DNA of 64,000 bases from Lonsdalea populi (GCF_015999465.1 NZ_CP065534.1:2914001-2978000); one strand, 5' to 3'; shown: positions 10,066-19,397, counted from the first letter of the stretch. The notes: generated from the letters alone by a model not told the origin. Numbers and translations: made by a program.

Positions 10066-10300
10066 ATGGCACCCTTTTTGGGACCCAACGCAAAGGGTCC
10101 AAAACTTGAGGGTCCCAAAATGGCAAAACTCGCAAAAAAACTCACAGATACTGAAATCAAAAGCACCAAACCTTCGGACAAAGAAATCAACTTGTTTGAC
10201 GGTGATGGCTTGATTCTACGAATCGCTCCCCTCTCAAAGGGTGGCAAGAAAAACTGGTATTTCAGGTATGCAGTGCCAGTGACTAAAAACCGCATGACCA
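10066..10300 (+). pseudogene. Tyrosine integrase, N-terminal stub cut by an IS3 element
   Basis: The first 79 or so residues match the arm-DNA-binding domain (DUF4102) of P4/CP4-57-type integrases (KLTDTEIKSTKPSDKEINLFD, then GLILRIAP and KNWYFRY). Coding similarity stops where the IS3-family element begins at about 10301, and the catalytic domain is missing. Start may be at 10066 or at 10120 (MAKLAKK). Its place directly after ssrA marks this as the integrase end of an element that entered the tmRNA gene. Confidence 0.8.
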
Positions 10301-10342
10301 TGACCCCAAATCTGATCCACCCATAATCAGAAATAACCGGCT

Positions 10343-11173
10343 TCAGGTTGGTTGCATATTCTGGCAACCGGCAGATTTTTCGGCGAATTCAGCAGGGGTC
10401 ATCCATCCCAGCGCGGAATGGGGACGGCCCTGATTATAGTGTATGCGCCAGGCCTCGATTTTGCACCGCGCATCTTCCAACGACATGAACCAGTTCTCGT
10501 TCAGGCATTCCTGCCGAAGCCTGCCGTTAAAAGACTCCACCGTGGCATTATCCGTGGGTGTCCCGGGCCGCGAAAAGTCAATCCTTATACCCCGTTCGTA
10601 AACCCATTTATCCAGCATTTTCCCTGCAAATTCAGAACCATTGTCGGTTTTCAGTAATAGTGGTAAAGGTCGCTTGAGCGCTATGCTGTTCAGCATCTCT
10701 GCAACTTCACCTGAGCGTAGATTCTGACCCACGCAGATCCCCAGGCATTCGCGCGTATAGAGGTCAATGACTGTCAGCAGACGCAGCCGACGCCCGTCGA
10801 ATAAGGCGTCAGAGACAAAATCCATGCCCCACACGTGGTTCGGATAGAGCCCCTGAGGCTGCGGCTGACGCCGCTGAGCGGATTTATGGCGACGTGGGCG
10901 TTTGAGGCGCAGCGACAGTCCCTGTTCGCTGTAGAGCCGGTAGATCCTTTTGTGGTTATCACGCCAGCCTTCTCGCCTGAGCATCACGTGTACCCTGCGG
11001 TAACCGTAATGCACCCGGGTTTCGGTGATCTCCCGAATGCGCAAGCGCAGCGCGCTGTCGTCTGCAGCCACAGAACGATAGCGGAATGAGCTGCGACTGA
11101 CGCGTAGCGCAAAGCAAACCTGCCTCTCGCTGGCTCCGTAACGGGCCTGCAAATCCCTGACCCATTCGCGCAA
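10343..11173 (-). CDS. IS3-family transposase OrfB (DDE integrase domain)
   Basis: The 276-residue frame holds an HTH_21 region (HYGYRRVHVMLRREG) and an rve integrase core with the DDE residues visible as WGMDFVSD, LLKTDNGSEF and the Glu of NATVESFNGRLRQECLNE. OrfB has no good start of its own. It is made as an OrfAB fusion by -1 slippage on A6G (11197-11191 on the minus strand), after which the frame reads KKDLTLARLREWVRDL. The product catalyses cut and rejoin steps at the element ends. Both frames look complete, so the element may be active. Confidence 0.9.
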   Translation of the reverse strand: MREWVRDLQARYGASERQVCFALRVSRSSFRYRSVAADDSALRLRIREITETRVHYGYRRVHVMLRREGWRDNHKRIYRLYSEQGLSLRLKRPRRHKSAQRRQPQPQGLYPNHVWGMDFVSDALFDGRRLRLLTVIDLYTRECLGICVGQNLRSGEVAEMLNSIALKRPLPLLLKTDNGSEFAGKMLDKWVYERGIRIDFSRPGTPTDNATVESFNGRLRQECLNENWFMSLEDARCKIEAWRIHYNQGRPHSALGWMTPAEFAEKSAGCQNMQPT

Positions 11174-11184
11174 ACGTGCCAGCG

Positions 11185-11466
11185 TCAGATCTTTTTTGCC
11201 AGTACGTCCTGTAGCATGGCTTTATCGAGGCTCAGGTCGGCCACCAGCTTCTTCAGCCTGAGATTCTCTTCTTCCAACTGCCGCATGTGTTTCAGCTCTG
11301 AAGGCGAAATCCCGCCGTATTTCTTACGCCACGCGTAAAAAGTGGCGTCGGAGATCCCCAGCTTGCGGCAGACGTCCGGCACAGAGGTCCCAAGCTCTGC
11401 CTGCTTGAGGGCAAAAACAATCTGCTCTTCAGTGAATCGTGACTTTTTCATCGGCACCGCCTCCAT
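11185..11466 (-). CDS. IS3-family transposase OrfA (HTH protein)
   Basis: This 93-residue protein has the HTH_8 motif near its start (RFTEEQIVFALKQAELG, SVPDVCRKLGISDATFYAWR) and a leucine-zipper-like C-terminus (LKHMRQLEEENLRLKKLVAD). It binds the element ends and can dimerise with OrfAB. Translation ends at LAKKI, two codons after the A6G slippery run that produces the OrfAB fusion. A start at the second Met (MKKSRF) is more likely than the first. Confidence 0.9.
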   Translation of the reverse strand: MEAVPMKKSRFTEEQIVFALKQAELGTSVPDVCRKLGISDATFYAWRKKYGGISPSELKHMRQLEEENLRLKKLVADLSLDKAMLQDVLAKKI

Positions 11467-11525
11467 TCAGGGGAGTTTTTATCATGCCGGAATTCTGTTT
11501 CTGAATGGAGCAGGATTTTGGGTCA

Positions 11526-12611
11526 GGGTCAAGCCAGACGCTGACCCGCCCGGCATCCTCGCTGCCGGAACAACTCCTCTCTGCCCTGCGGGAACTGGTG
11601 AGAGCGGAATTCAAGCTAAGTAACCCAAGTTCAGGCTCCGATGGCTGGCTAACGGACGACGCGCTTTGGCTGATCAGCAAAACCACCGCCGACAGAGCGC
11701 GGGCGTGGTTGTTGCAACAGGGCGTAACCAGCGTACCTGAAAGCAATGTCCGGCTATTTGATGAAATGCAGGCGCATGGGCTGATTGTTCCCACGCAGGA
11801 CGGTAAGGCGGTCTGGTCATGCACCGTCACCGCTGACAGCGGCTGGACGCCGGGCCGCCCACTAACATTGTTGCGCCTAGCGCCATCACGGATCTGACCG
11901 AACTCAGAAGATCGACCCACGCCGTTTTCCGGAAAAGTGATACCAGGCAGTACGGCGACGACCATAGCCACTGAAAGAGGAAAAGCTGACAGCCAAACCG
12001 CTCCCGACATTACTGCACCTGAAAACGAACTCAGTGAGTTGGCTTTTTCTCTGTTTGCACCACCGGAACAGGAAATCGATAAACACATCCTGCCCGCATC
12101 GACAGATATAGTTGATGAATTACCGAAAGTTCAGCCCGGACAGGTAGAAGCAGAGACAGGCGGCAGGGAAAACGTCAGTCGGCAACCAGAGACGCCACGT
12201 CCCGTTGCCGTACCCGAAACCGCTCAGGTTACGGATACCGGTTTTATCGACTGGCTCAGGGAAGGCATACGAACCTATAAAATTGCGGTAAACGACACGC
12301 TGGCAAGGATCCATATGGTCGAAGGCAAAGCGTTTCTGGTCTCACCGGAAATCTTTAAGCTGTACGTCAAAACCACTACCGGCGCAACCGGCGATGAATG
12401 GAAACAGGTGCAGAAAGCATTCCAGAAACTGAAACTCCACCAGCGCGGCAACGATGGCATCAACATTTTCGTTTGCGAAGTGAAAGGTCCGCGTAAAACG
12501 CGTCGGGTGAAGGGGTATCTGCTAAACAGGCCGGAAGATATATTTGATGAAGCTGTGCCAGAGGATAATCCTTATTTGTCGGTTGTTACGGACATTCAAA
12601 GCGGTAGATGA
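11526..12611 (+). pseudogene. Relaxase (MobH/TraI_2 type), C-terminal remnant with an in-frame stop
   Basis: The frame enters from the IS3 element and reads through family-like sequence (WLTDDALWLISKTTADRAR, GLIVPTQDGKAVWSC), then a TGA at 11895, then further like sequence to 12611. The last part is the TraI_2 C-terminal domain (GFIDWLREGI, INDTL-like NDTLARIHMVEGKAFLVSP, KQVQKAFQKLKLHQR). Relaxases of this kind nick the origin of transfer of PFGI-1/SXT-like integrating conjugative elements. The TGA sits where relatives, as I recall, have Trp (SRIW), so one base change would explain it. The N-terminal half is lost at the IS. It is dead as a relaxase. Confidence 0.75.
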
Positions 12612-12885
12612 CTTTAACCATATAGCGCTATTATCAGACAGTCGGGTATGGTTAAGGGACATAAAGGAATACATACGACCCGCCCAGAGCGTTCCCCACG
12701 ATATACCTTACGCGGAGATTAAACTGCGAATTTATTTTACTTACCCATGTTAATCCAGAAGTATAATTTACCTTCATGCTAAAAATTAGAGTTATTGACT
12801 TATTTTTAAAGCACTGGTTATTTGTACATTGAAAAGGAAAAAAACAGACACATTTATAAGCTATCTTTCCGAGAGGGAGTTAGCG

Positions 12886-13956
12886 ATGTCTGACGTAAGT
12901 GCAGTGAATAATTACAACGTTCGGATACTTAGTCTGAATGGTGGTGGGGCTAGGGGGATGTTTACTATCAGTGTCCTTGCAGAGATTGAGAGGATACTTG
13001 CCAGTAAACACCCTAGCCAAGACATCAAAATTGGTGACTATTTTGATCTCATTACTGGAACATCAATAGGCGGTATATTGGCTCTCGGGCTTGCTACAGG
13101 CAAGAGTGCTCGCGATCTGGAACGAGCCTTCTTCGTTAAAGCGAATGACATTTTTCCAACCAGATGGTGGCTGACCAACCTGGTTAAGTCACTTGTTGCT
13201 CCTATTTACAGTAGCTTGCCCCTCCGGGAAACCGTTGAAGAAATGATAGGAGCTGAAACCACCTTTAATGACCTGACCCGGCGAGTGATGGTTCCGGCAG
13301 TAAACCTTTCAACAGGAAAGCCGCAGTTTTTCAAGACACCACATAACCCTGATTTCACCCGCGACGGGCCGCTAAAATTGATTGATGCCGCGCTCGCAAC
13401 CTCCGCCGCACCAACGTACTTTGCCCCGCACTATTGCAAAGATCTCCGCGCGTATTTTGCTGATGGGGGTTTGGTTGCTAACAACCCTAGTTACATAGGA
13501 CTTCTGGAAGTGTTCAGGGATATGAAGTCTGACTTTAATGTAGCCCACAAAGACATACACATACTCAATATCGGTACTGTCGGTGAAGAATACTCACTTA
13601 GTCCAAGGCTTCTGAGCAAAAAATGGTGGAGTGGATACTGCCACCTGTGGGGAGTGGGTAAACGACTGGTGCTTACAACCATGACGGCTAACCAGCATCT
13701 TCATAAAAATATGCTCCTGCGTGAGCTTACTCTCCATGACGCGTTCGATAACTATATCTACTTGGATGAAGTTATCCCCAATGAAGCAGCCAGTGATATC
13801 ACTCTGGATAATGCCACGAAGAGTTCCCTGGAAAATCTAAGCGCAAGGGGAACACAACTCGCTAATGTGCAGTTCGCTCAGAATCAGAAGCTTAAGAACT
13901 TTTTCACTACACCTGCAAAACCCTTTAGGCGCACAATCGCGCAGGAGATACTCTGA
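12886..13956 (+). CDS. capV: CBASS effector: patatin-like phospholipase CapV
   Basis: This 356-residue enzyme is the killing effector of a CBASS anti-phage system. On binding cyclic dinucleotide it degrades membrane phospholipids and so aborts infection. The oxyanion motif GGGARG (residues 19-24), nucleophile elbow GTSIGG (Ser60) and DGG (Asp193) are all present. The start at 12886 (MSDVSAVNN) has GAGGGAG upstream; an in-frame TTG at 12829 is less likely. The stop overlaps the cyclase start (TGATG). The 274 bases upstream hold no gene that I recognise and should carry the operon promoter. Confidence 0.92.
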   Translation: MSDVSAVNNYNVRILSLNGGGARGMFTISVLAEIERILASKHPSQDIKIGDYFDLITGTSIGGILALGLATGKSARDLERAFFVKANDIFPTRWWLTNLVKSLVAPIYSSLPLRETVEEMIGAETTFNDLTRRVMVPAVNLSTGKPQFFKTPHNPDFTRDGPLKLIDAALATSAAPTYFAPHYCKDLRAYFADGGLVANNPSYIGLLEVFRDMKSDFNVAHKDIHILNIGTVGEEYSLSPRLLSKKWWSGYCHLWGVGKRLVLTTMTANQHLHKNMLLRELTLHDAFDNYIYLDEVIPNEAASDITLDNATKSSLENLSARGTQLANVQFAQNQKLKNFFTTPAKPFRRTIAQEIL

Positions 13957-15254
13957 TGCGTTGGGATTTTAACAATTACTACAGCCACAATGTGGATGGC
14001 TTAATCAGTAAACTCAAACTGGGAAAGACTGAATCCGATAAACTGAAAGCGCTTCGCCAGAAAGTCCGTGAGAGAACGAGAGATGTATTTAAGGAAGCCC
14101 GGGAAGTCGCTACTGACGTCAGAAGGCAAACATTGACACTTGAGAGCGTCAGGTTAAAACTGGAGCAAACGAATGTTCGCTACCTCTCGCCCTCAGACCG
14201 TGCTGATCTTGCACGGCTCATTTTTGAAATGGAAGATGAAGCACGAGATGATTTCATCAAATTTCAGCCTCGTTTCTGGACTCAGGGAAGCTTTCAGTAC
14301 GATACGTTAAACAGGCCTTTTCATCCGGGGCAGGAAATGGATATAGATGATGGTACCTATATGCCCATGACCGTATTTGAATCCGAACCTAGCATTGGCC
14401 ACACTCTGCTACTTCTACTCGTAGATACTTCACTGAAATCGTTAGAAGCTGAAAACGATGGATGGAGATTTGAAGAAAAGAATACATGTGGCCGCATTAA
14501 AATTCCTCATGAGAAAACACACATTGATGTGCCTATGTATGCGATCCCGAAAGAGCAATTTCAGACCAAACAAACCGCAGCAGATTCTGCACACGTCATA
14601 AAGGCAAATTCGATGTTTGAGTCTGTAGCTATGAATAGGGATTTGCGCGAGGCATATGTCGTTGAGTCCGACAAAGTCAATTTAGCACTACGTGATGGGG
14701 TAAAAAGGTGGTCGATAAGCGACCCAAAAATTGTTGAAGACTGGTTTAACGACAGTTGCAAGCGCATCGGAGGGCACCTTCGTTCAATTTGCCGCTTTAT
14801 GAAAGCCTGGAGAGATGCTCAATGGGAAGTTGGAGGCCCTTCATCAATCAGTCTGATGACTGCCGTGGTAAACATCCTCGACAGAGAGGATCATAATGGT
14901 TCCGACCTCACCGAGACGATGAAACTCGTTGCCAGACTACTGCCTGATGAATTCTGTAGTGGTCTGGAAAGTCCCGACGATACTGATGACAAGTTACTGT
15001 TCCCGGCTGAATGCGATCATAATGTACACCAGAGAACCATCGTTGAAACTATGAGAAGCTTACAGGGTATTTTACTTGATGCTGAGAGCTCAGGCAGCAG
15101 AGAAGATGCGCTACATAAAATGAATGAAGCATTTGGGAAACGAGTAACTAATGCTTCGTTAATCACATCAATTGCTGCGGCTCCGGCATTTCACAATTTG
15201 CCATCTAAAGAGCCTGCACCCGTGAAAATCAACAAAACGATGGTAAGTGGCTGA
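13956..15254 (+). CDS. dncV: CBASS nucleotidyltransferase, DncV-like (3',3'-cGAMP synthase)
   Basis: The 432-residue protein is a CD-NTase of the DncV/CdnA clade. It has the GS motif (TQGSFQYDTLN, residues 109-119), the two catalytic aspartates in EMDIDDGTYMPM (Asp129 and Asp131) and a third in HIDVPMYA (Asp191). Relatives make 3',3'-cGAMP on phage infection, which activates CapV. The product itself is inferred from clade. The gene is coupled by TGATG junctions to capV before it and cap2 after it. It appears complete. Confidence 0.92.
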   Translation: MRWDFNNYYSHNVDGLISKLKLGKTESDKLKALRQKVRERTRDVFKEAREVATDVRRQTLTLESVRLKLEQTNVRYLSPSDRADLARLIFEMEDEARDDFIKFQPRFWTQGSFQYDTLNRPFHPGQEMDIDDGTYMPMTVFESEPSIGHTLLLLLVDTSLKSLEAENDGWRFEEKNTCGRIKIPHEKTHIDVPMYAIPKEQFQTKQTAADSAHVIKANSMFESVAMNRDLREAYVVESDKVNLALRDGVKRWSISDPKIVEDWFNDSCKRIGGHLRSICRFMKAWRDAQWEVGGPSSISLMTAVVNILDREDHNGSDLTETMKLVARLLPDEFCSGLESPDDTDDKLLFPAECDHNVHQRTIVETMRSLQGILLDAESSGSREDALHKMNEAFGKRVTNASLITSIAAAPAFHNLPSKEPAPVKINKTMVSG

Positions 15255-17023
15255 TGGAGGAAGGGCTACTTCATAAAGTGATGACAGGTTGCGGGTATCG
15301 CTATACACGTGCTCGCAATCTGCCTGAGAAGGCTATTCTGCACAGCCAGGATCGTCGGAAAGGCTTTTATACGAAAGAATACGAGACTATCGCAGGTAAC
15401 TTTAATATTGCTCTTGTGATCCACTCTGACCCATTTACTGAACTACCGATAGCTTGCATTTTTGAACTCCCTGAGCAATTCAGAGACCGTCTTATGCCCC
15501 ATGTCAGTCTTGAAGGGATCCTATGTTATGTAGAACAAATGGAGGCGGACTGGGATTCCAACGACCTAGAAGGAACATATAGAGAAGTTGATACACAGAT
15601 ACACAGAACTCTAGTTAACTCGGTATTAGCAGCTATAGAAGGGCAGAATGATAAGAGAGAACTGGAAGGCGAATTTACCACATACTGGCGACCCAGTGAG
15701 AGCCTGTTTATTCTGTCAAACGCAAGCCGGGAGACAAAACTTAAAACTCGTTTGTCGAAATCATTAACGCCTGATGGTACCCCCAGACTGGAGTATATAA
15801 CGGTTGAGGAATCGTCACCGGAGGACTCGGAAAGTGTTATTACAAAATGGCTTAAGCAAAGGTATCTCCACCTGAGCTCGTTAAAAGAATACCTTATCAA
15901 TACGCACTACATTTCTGTAAACCCCTGCCGCCTTGCCGGGATGAAATGGCCACCGGCTTCATTTCGGGACTTATTGGATTGGCTTGAAAAGGCGGATCGC
16001 AATGCCAGAGATAGAGTCATTGAACACATCAAAGCGGAAGGCAAGAAAAGGTACATTTTTCTCTTTGATATTTTCAACCAGGATATCTTTGCTATTTATG
16101 TTGAGTTCAACACAAAGTCTATTGATTTCAGGAGACATAAGAGATCAGCCAAAAACTCAACCGCCAAATTAGCTACAATGTTGGGTGGCAAAAGCGTTTG
16201 TACAGCGTATCAAAGACTGGAGGTTATTCGTGCGGATATTGCGACATTACTTAGCCGAAATTCCCGGCGAGAAGGGGCAGCAAATCTATCAGAAAAGTGT
16301 ATAGCTCTGGTCGGCTGTGGAACAATTGGTGGGTATCTTGCGGAATTATTACTCCGGAACGGGGCTGGATGCGGTAAAGGTTTCCTGCACCTCTATGATG
16401 ATGATTTATATAAACCAAGTAATTTTGGTCGCCATCCCTTATCGTCACATGATTTTGGGTGGCCCAAATCCCTTTCACTTGCAACAAGACTCCAGGACTC
16501 CGTGCATTTACAGACGAAGGTTGTCGGATTTATAAAACAATTCACTATCAGTACTGATGTAATGCAGAAATACGACATTATTATTGATGCAACAGGCCGT
16601 CCTCCGGTATCCAAGCGTATGGCTGCGATAGTAAGAGAGATTCCCCCAGAGCAAAGACCAATAGTTATTCACGCATTTAATGATGGTAACGGACGAGCAT
16701 CAAAAGTTTTAATCGATGACGGTCGAAGCTGCTATGTGTGTATGGTTTCTAATCCCGCAAAATACCGCAACGAGATCGATTCACGATTTTACAATCTCGA
16801 TATATCAAGTGAAAAAAGCAAAAGCTGTGGTAGCACTTACACACCTTATGATGCGGCGGTGAGTAGTATAACTGCATCTTTAGCTCAACTGGCGGTGTTG
16901 AGTATTCTCGAACCCGAGCTGAAGTGGACTTATAGTGAACATATGCTTGAGGGTGGACGTTCGCTCAAACCTCAATTTTTGCCACGCCAGCCTAACTGCC
17001 CTATATGTAATGAACATAAATGA
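15254..17023 (+). CDS. cap2: CBASS Cap2: E2-E1 ubiquitin-transfer-like fusion
   Basis: Cap2 conjugates the C-terminus of the cyclase to a target in the cell and so primes signalling, using ubiquitin-like chemistry. The 589-residue product has an N-terminal E2-like domain with the likely active Cys91 (LEGILCYVE), a linker, and a ThiF/E1 domain. That domain has the ATP loop VGCGTIGG (353-360), the ID-ATG segment (IIIDATGRP), the likely E1 Cys525 (KSKSCGSTYTPYDAAV) and two zinc-type CxxC pairs (493/496 and 582/585). All expected residues are in place. The gene overlaps cap3 by 14 bases. Confidence 0.92.
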   Translation: MEEGLLHKVMTGCGYRYTRARNLPEKAILHSQDRRKGFYTKEYETIAGNFNIALVIHSDPFTELPIACIFELPEQFRDRLMPHVSLEGILCYVEQMEADWDSNDLEGTYREVDTQIHRTLVNSVLAAIEGQNDKRELEGEFTTYWRPSESLFILSNASRETKLKTRLSKSLTPDGTPRLEYITVEESSPEDSESVITKWLKQRYLHLSSLKEYLINTHYISVNPCRLAGMKWPPASFRDLLDWLEKADRNARDRVIEHIKAEGKKRYIFLFDIFNQDIFAIYVEFNTKSIDFRRHKRSAKNSTAKLATMLGGKSVCTAYQRLEVIRADIATLLSRNSRREGAANLSEKCIALVGCGTIGGYLAELLLRNGAGCGKGFLHLYDDDLYKPSNFGRHPLSSHDFGWPKSLSLATRLQDSVHLQTKVVGFIKQFTISTDVMQKYDIIIDATGRPPVSKRMAAIVREIPPEQRPIVIHAFNDGNGRASKVLIDDGRSCYVCMVSNPAKYRNEIDSRFYNLDISSEKSKSCGSTYTPYDAAVSSITASLAQLAVLSILEPELKWTYSEHMLEGGRSLKPQFLPRQPNCPICNEHK

Positions 17024-17489
17024 ATTGGTATTCATCGATGATTTTAACAATCATGTCGTTATCATGAGTGAGGTCGTGCAACGGCTCAATTCATATCGTC
17101 AAATGCATTATGCTAGTACCGAGGCTGGAGGGACCCTGATAGGAGAACGCCGGGGGCAACACATTGTCATCACTAACATTTCGGAGCCCGGTTCTGGTGA
17201 TATCAGGTCACGTAATCAGGTAGATAGAAAAGGTGTTCACCATCAGCAAAAAATTGACGAATTATTTCAACAATCAGACGGCTTCCTTGTTTATTTGGGC
17301 GAATGGCATACACATCCCGAAGATTTTCCGCAACCATCGTATACAGACATAAAATCTTGGCTGACCGGGCTAAAAGTAACTGAACCAATGGTCATGCTTA
17401 TTGTGGGCAGAAAAAGAGTATGGGGAGGTAAAAAATATTGTAATGACATAAAAATTTTAAAAGAGAAAATAAGTAATAGCCAGGATTAA
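17010..17489 (+). CDS. cap3: CBASS Cap3: JAB/JAMM isopeptidase
   Basis: Cap3 is a metalloprotease that removes the cyclase from its conjugates and so limits or recycles Cap2 products. The 159-residue product has the full JAMM set: Glu38 (STEAGGTLIGE), His100 and His102 (GEWHTHP) and Asp113 (QPSYTD). The start at 17010 lies inside the end of cap2, as usual for these operons; a longer frame upstream is only overlap. With capV, dncV and cap2 it completes a type II CBASS operon. Confidence 0.92.
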   Translation: MNINELVFIDDFNNHVVIMSEVVQRLNSYRQMHYASTEAGGTLIGERRGQHIVITNISEPGSGDIRSRNQVDRKGVHHQQKIDELFQQSDGFLVYLGEWHTHPEDFPQPSYTDIKSWLTGLKVTEPMVMLIVGRKRVWGGKKYCNDIKILKEKISNSQD

Positions 17490-17561
17490 TGGCCCATATG
17501 TATTAGCTATATTAGCTCATAGCTGCTCTGAGATATTAGCCGCCATTAACTACTGGATATT

Positions 17562-17870
17562 TTGTGGATACTGTCCTGTCAGATATTTCAAGTTCGGAAC
17601 GGCGGCGCTGACCTGTCAACGCTGTACGGTTATCCGTCTGATATCCGCAAGGCGATTTACACCACCAACGCTATTGAGTCGCTGAATAGCGTAATCCGGC
17701 ATGCGATTAAAAAACGTAAGGTGTTCCCATCAGACGACTCGGTAAAGAAGGTGATATGGCTGGCGATAGAGACGGCGTCAAAGAAATGGACAATGCCGCT
17801 GAGGGACTGGCGGTTGGCCATGAGCCGCTTTATTATCGAGTTCGGTGATCGTGCGAGCGATCACCTTTAA
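17562..17870 (+). pseudogene. IS256-family transposase, C-terminal fragment
   Basis: About 100 residues match the end of IS256-family (mutator) transposases, including the landmark YPSDIRKAIYTTNAIESLNS and SKKWTMPLRDWRLAMSRF. The first three quarters of the gene, with two of the catalytic residues, are absent. Sequence similarity begins near 17610. The bases after the stop (ACAGAATCGTGGACAGGCTC, about 17887-17906) may be the right inverted repeat. This is a leftover from an insertion at the edge of the CBASS operon. Confidence 0.8.
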
Positions 17871-17965
17871 ATGAGATGGCGATTAAACAGAATCGTGGAC
17901 AGGCTCCAAAAATGAAAAAGACGATCCGTTTTCCACAGCGGATCGCCCTCACTGGATAAATTCTG

Positions 17966-19180
17966 CTACAGCATTACTGCGCGTGCCGATTCATTAACTT
18001 TTCGCCCCCACCACTCCATAACCTCAACACGCTGCGAGAGATATGTGGAGCGGTTATAAGCGGCCCGCGTCTGATTGGTATCGACATGCGCCAACACAGC
18101 TTCAATCACATCCGGTGAAAATCCGGCTTCATTCATGGCCGTACTGCCCAAGGCCCGAAAACCGTGCGATACCAGTTCTCCCCCCAGTCCCATGCGATGT
18201 AAAGCCTTATTGACCGTTTCACTGTTCATCGGCTTGCTACGCTTCCCTCTGCCGGGAAAAACGAATGCCGAGTGCCCGCTAAACGGTTTAAGCCGCTCTA
18301 GTAGCACCATCGCTTGCGGTGACAGCGGTACTTGATGTTCACGGCGCTTCTTCATACGCTCTGGCGGAATGGTCCAGAGTTTTTTTTCCATGTCGATTTC
18401 ACGCCACATAGCCCCGGCCGCCTCGCCGGGACGAACCAATGTCAAAAGTTGCCATTTCAGCAGATAGCGCGTCATCAGGCCCAGATTGGTCGTTTCAATG
18501 CGCTGCATTAGTTCCGGCAAACGTTCGGGACGAATGGTTGCCATATGCTGTTTCTTCGGCTTCTCAAACACCTTACCAATCGTGGATGCCGGGTTGGCAT
18601 CAAGAAGCCCGGAATTGACCGCGAATACCATGATTTCATTGATACGCTGCGTCAGACGGCGCAGGGTTTCCAGCGCACCACGTACCCGTACCGGTTCAAG
18701 CGCAGCGATCAGGGTGTGCGCTTTCAAGTCAGCCACGGCTATCTGTCCAATTACCGGAAAAACGTCCCGCTCCAGTGAACGCCAGATATCGCCGGCATGA
18801 ATCTCGGAAATACCGCCGGTTTTTTTAATGGCAAACCACCTCGTTGCCACATTAACGAACAGGCTGTCTTTGGCTCTTTTTTCCTGCTCAGCCTCGTCCT
18901 GTTCCTGTTTTTTGGGGTCGATACCTTTGATCAAAAGCGAGATATATTCATCATGAAGGGTACGCGCGGCCGCCAGCGTCATGGAGGGATAATGGCCCAG
19001 CGTGATATTGGTACGCGTTGAGGAATTTGGTCGCTGGTAACGAAAACGCCAGATTTTCTTACCGGTAGTCCTGATGGAAAGTGTCAGGCCATGACCATCA
19101 GGCAGTTCATAATCTTTAGCGGCGGGTTTTGCTTTTTGTACTGTGACAGCAGAAAGCAGGCGGTGTGTTACGGTCATCAT
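17966..19180 (-). CDS. Tyrosine-type integrase (P4-like) at tRNA-Asp
   Basis: The 404-residue recombinase has the DUF4102 arm-binding domain (YELPDGHGLTLSIRTTGKKI), a core-binding region and a catalytic domain with Arg in LTLVRPGEAAG, HGFR, AHVD and the nucleophile Tyr in the QTRAAYNRSTY segment. It would integrate or excise the island at the 3' end of tRNA-Asp, which lies about 260 bases beyond its start. AAGGAG precedes two adjacent ATG codons, so the start may be three bases later. The gene looks intact, so the element end may still recombine if a partner site exists. Confidence 0.9.
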   Translation of the reverse strand: MMTVTHRLLSAVTVQKAKPAAKDYELPDGHGLTLSIRTTGKKIWRFRYQRPNSSTRTNITLGHYPSMTLAAARTLHDEYISLLIKGIDPKKQEQDEAEQEKRAKDSLFVNVATRWFAIKKTGGISEIHAGDIWRSLERDVFPVIGQIAVADLKAHTLIAALEPVRVRGALETLRRLTQRINEIMVFAVNSGLLDANPASTIGKVFEKPKKQHMATIRPERLPELMQRIETTNLGLMTRYLLKWQLLTLVRPGEAAGAMWREIDMEKKLWTIPPERMKKRREHQVPLSPQAMVLLERLKPFSGHSAFVFPGRGKRSKPMNSETVNKALHRMGLGGELVSHGFRALGSTAMNEAGFSPDVIEAVLAHVDTNQTRAAYNRSTYLSQRVEVMEWWGRKVNESARAVML

Positions 19181-19263
19181 TCACTCCTTAGTTGTCGTTG
19201 AAAACCAAACGACGGGAATGGTGTAATGTCCTGTATCCGCAACCCTTTCTCAGCCACAAAACA

Positions 19264-19307
19264 AAAATGGCCTACGAAATTTCTCTTTCCTACGCGTAGG
19301 CCATTTT
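19264..19307. repeat. Perfect inverted repeat between integrase and tRNA-Asp
   Basis: AAAATGGCCTACG (19264-19276) and CGTAGGCCATTTT (19295-19307) form a perfect 13-base inverted repeat with an 18-base loop. A further GGGCCATTTCG follows at 19311. It lies where integrase or excisionase binding sites are expected; it could equally be an operator for the integrase gene. Confidence 0.6.
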
Positions 19308-19359
19308 GTGGGCCATTTCGCGCCGGATACCCCGATATACAGAGGGTATCATAGAGACG

Positions 19360-19397
19360 AAAAAAAACCGTATGCCTTTGACAGCGATACGGTTTTC
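19360..19397 (-). terminator. Terminator of the tRNA-Asp transcript
   Basis: On the minus strand AAAACCGTAT and ATACGGTTTT form a stem with a 13-base loop and a run of T. It lies 42 bases past the tRNA 3' end. Confidence 0.8.

Larger units (their letters stand above)
10301..11525 (-). mobile_element. IS3-family insertion sequence (IS407-like)
   Basis: The element of about 1225 bases carries orfA and orfB on the minus strand. Its ends are imperfect inverted repeats (TGACCCCAAATCTGATCCA at 10301; the complement of TGGAGCAGGATTTTGGGTCA at 11525). I see no matching target duplication in the flanks (ACCA left, GGGT right), and the flanks belong to two different genes. It therefore probably mediated a deletion or recombination after insertion. 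The group is judged from OrfA and OrfB sequence character. Confidence 0.85.

Noticed and set aside
9900..18000. Second copy of the tRNA-Asp 3' end as the far attachment site
   Set aside because: Reading through the island I found no repeat of the tRNA-Asp acceptor and T-arm sequence; the far site must be lost or outside.
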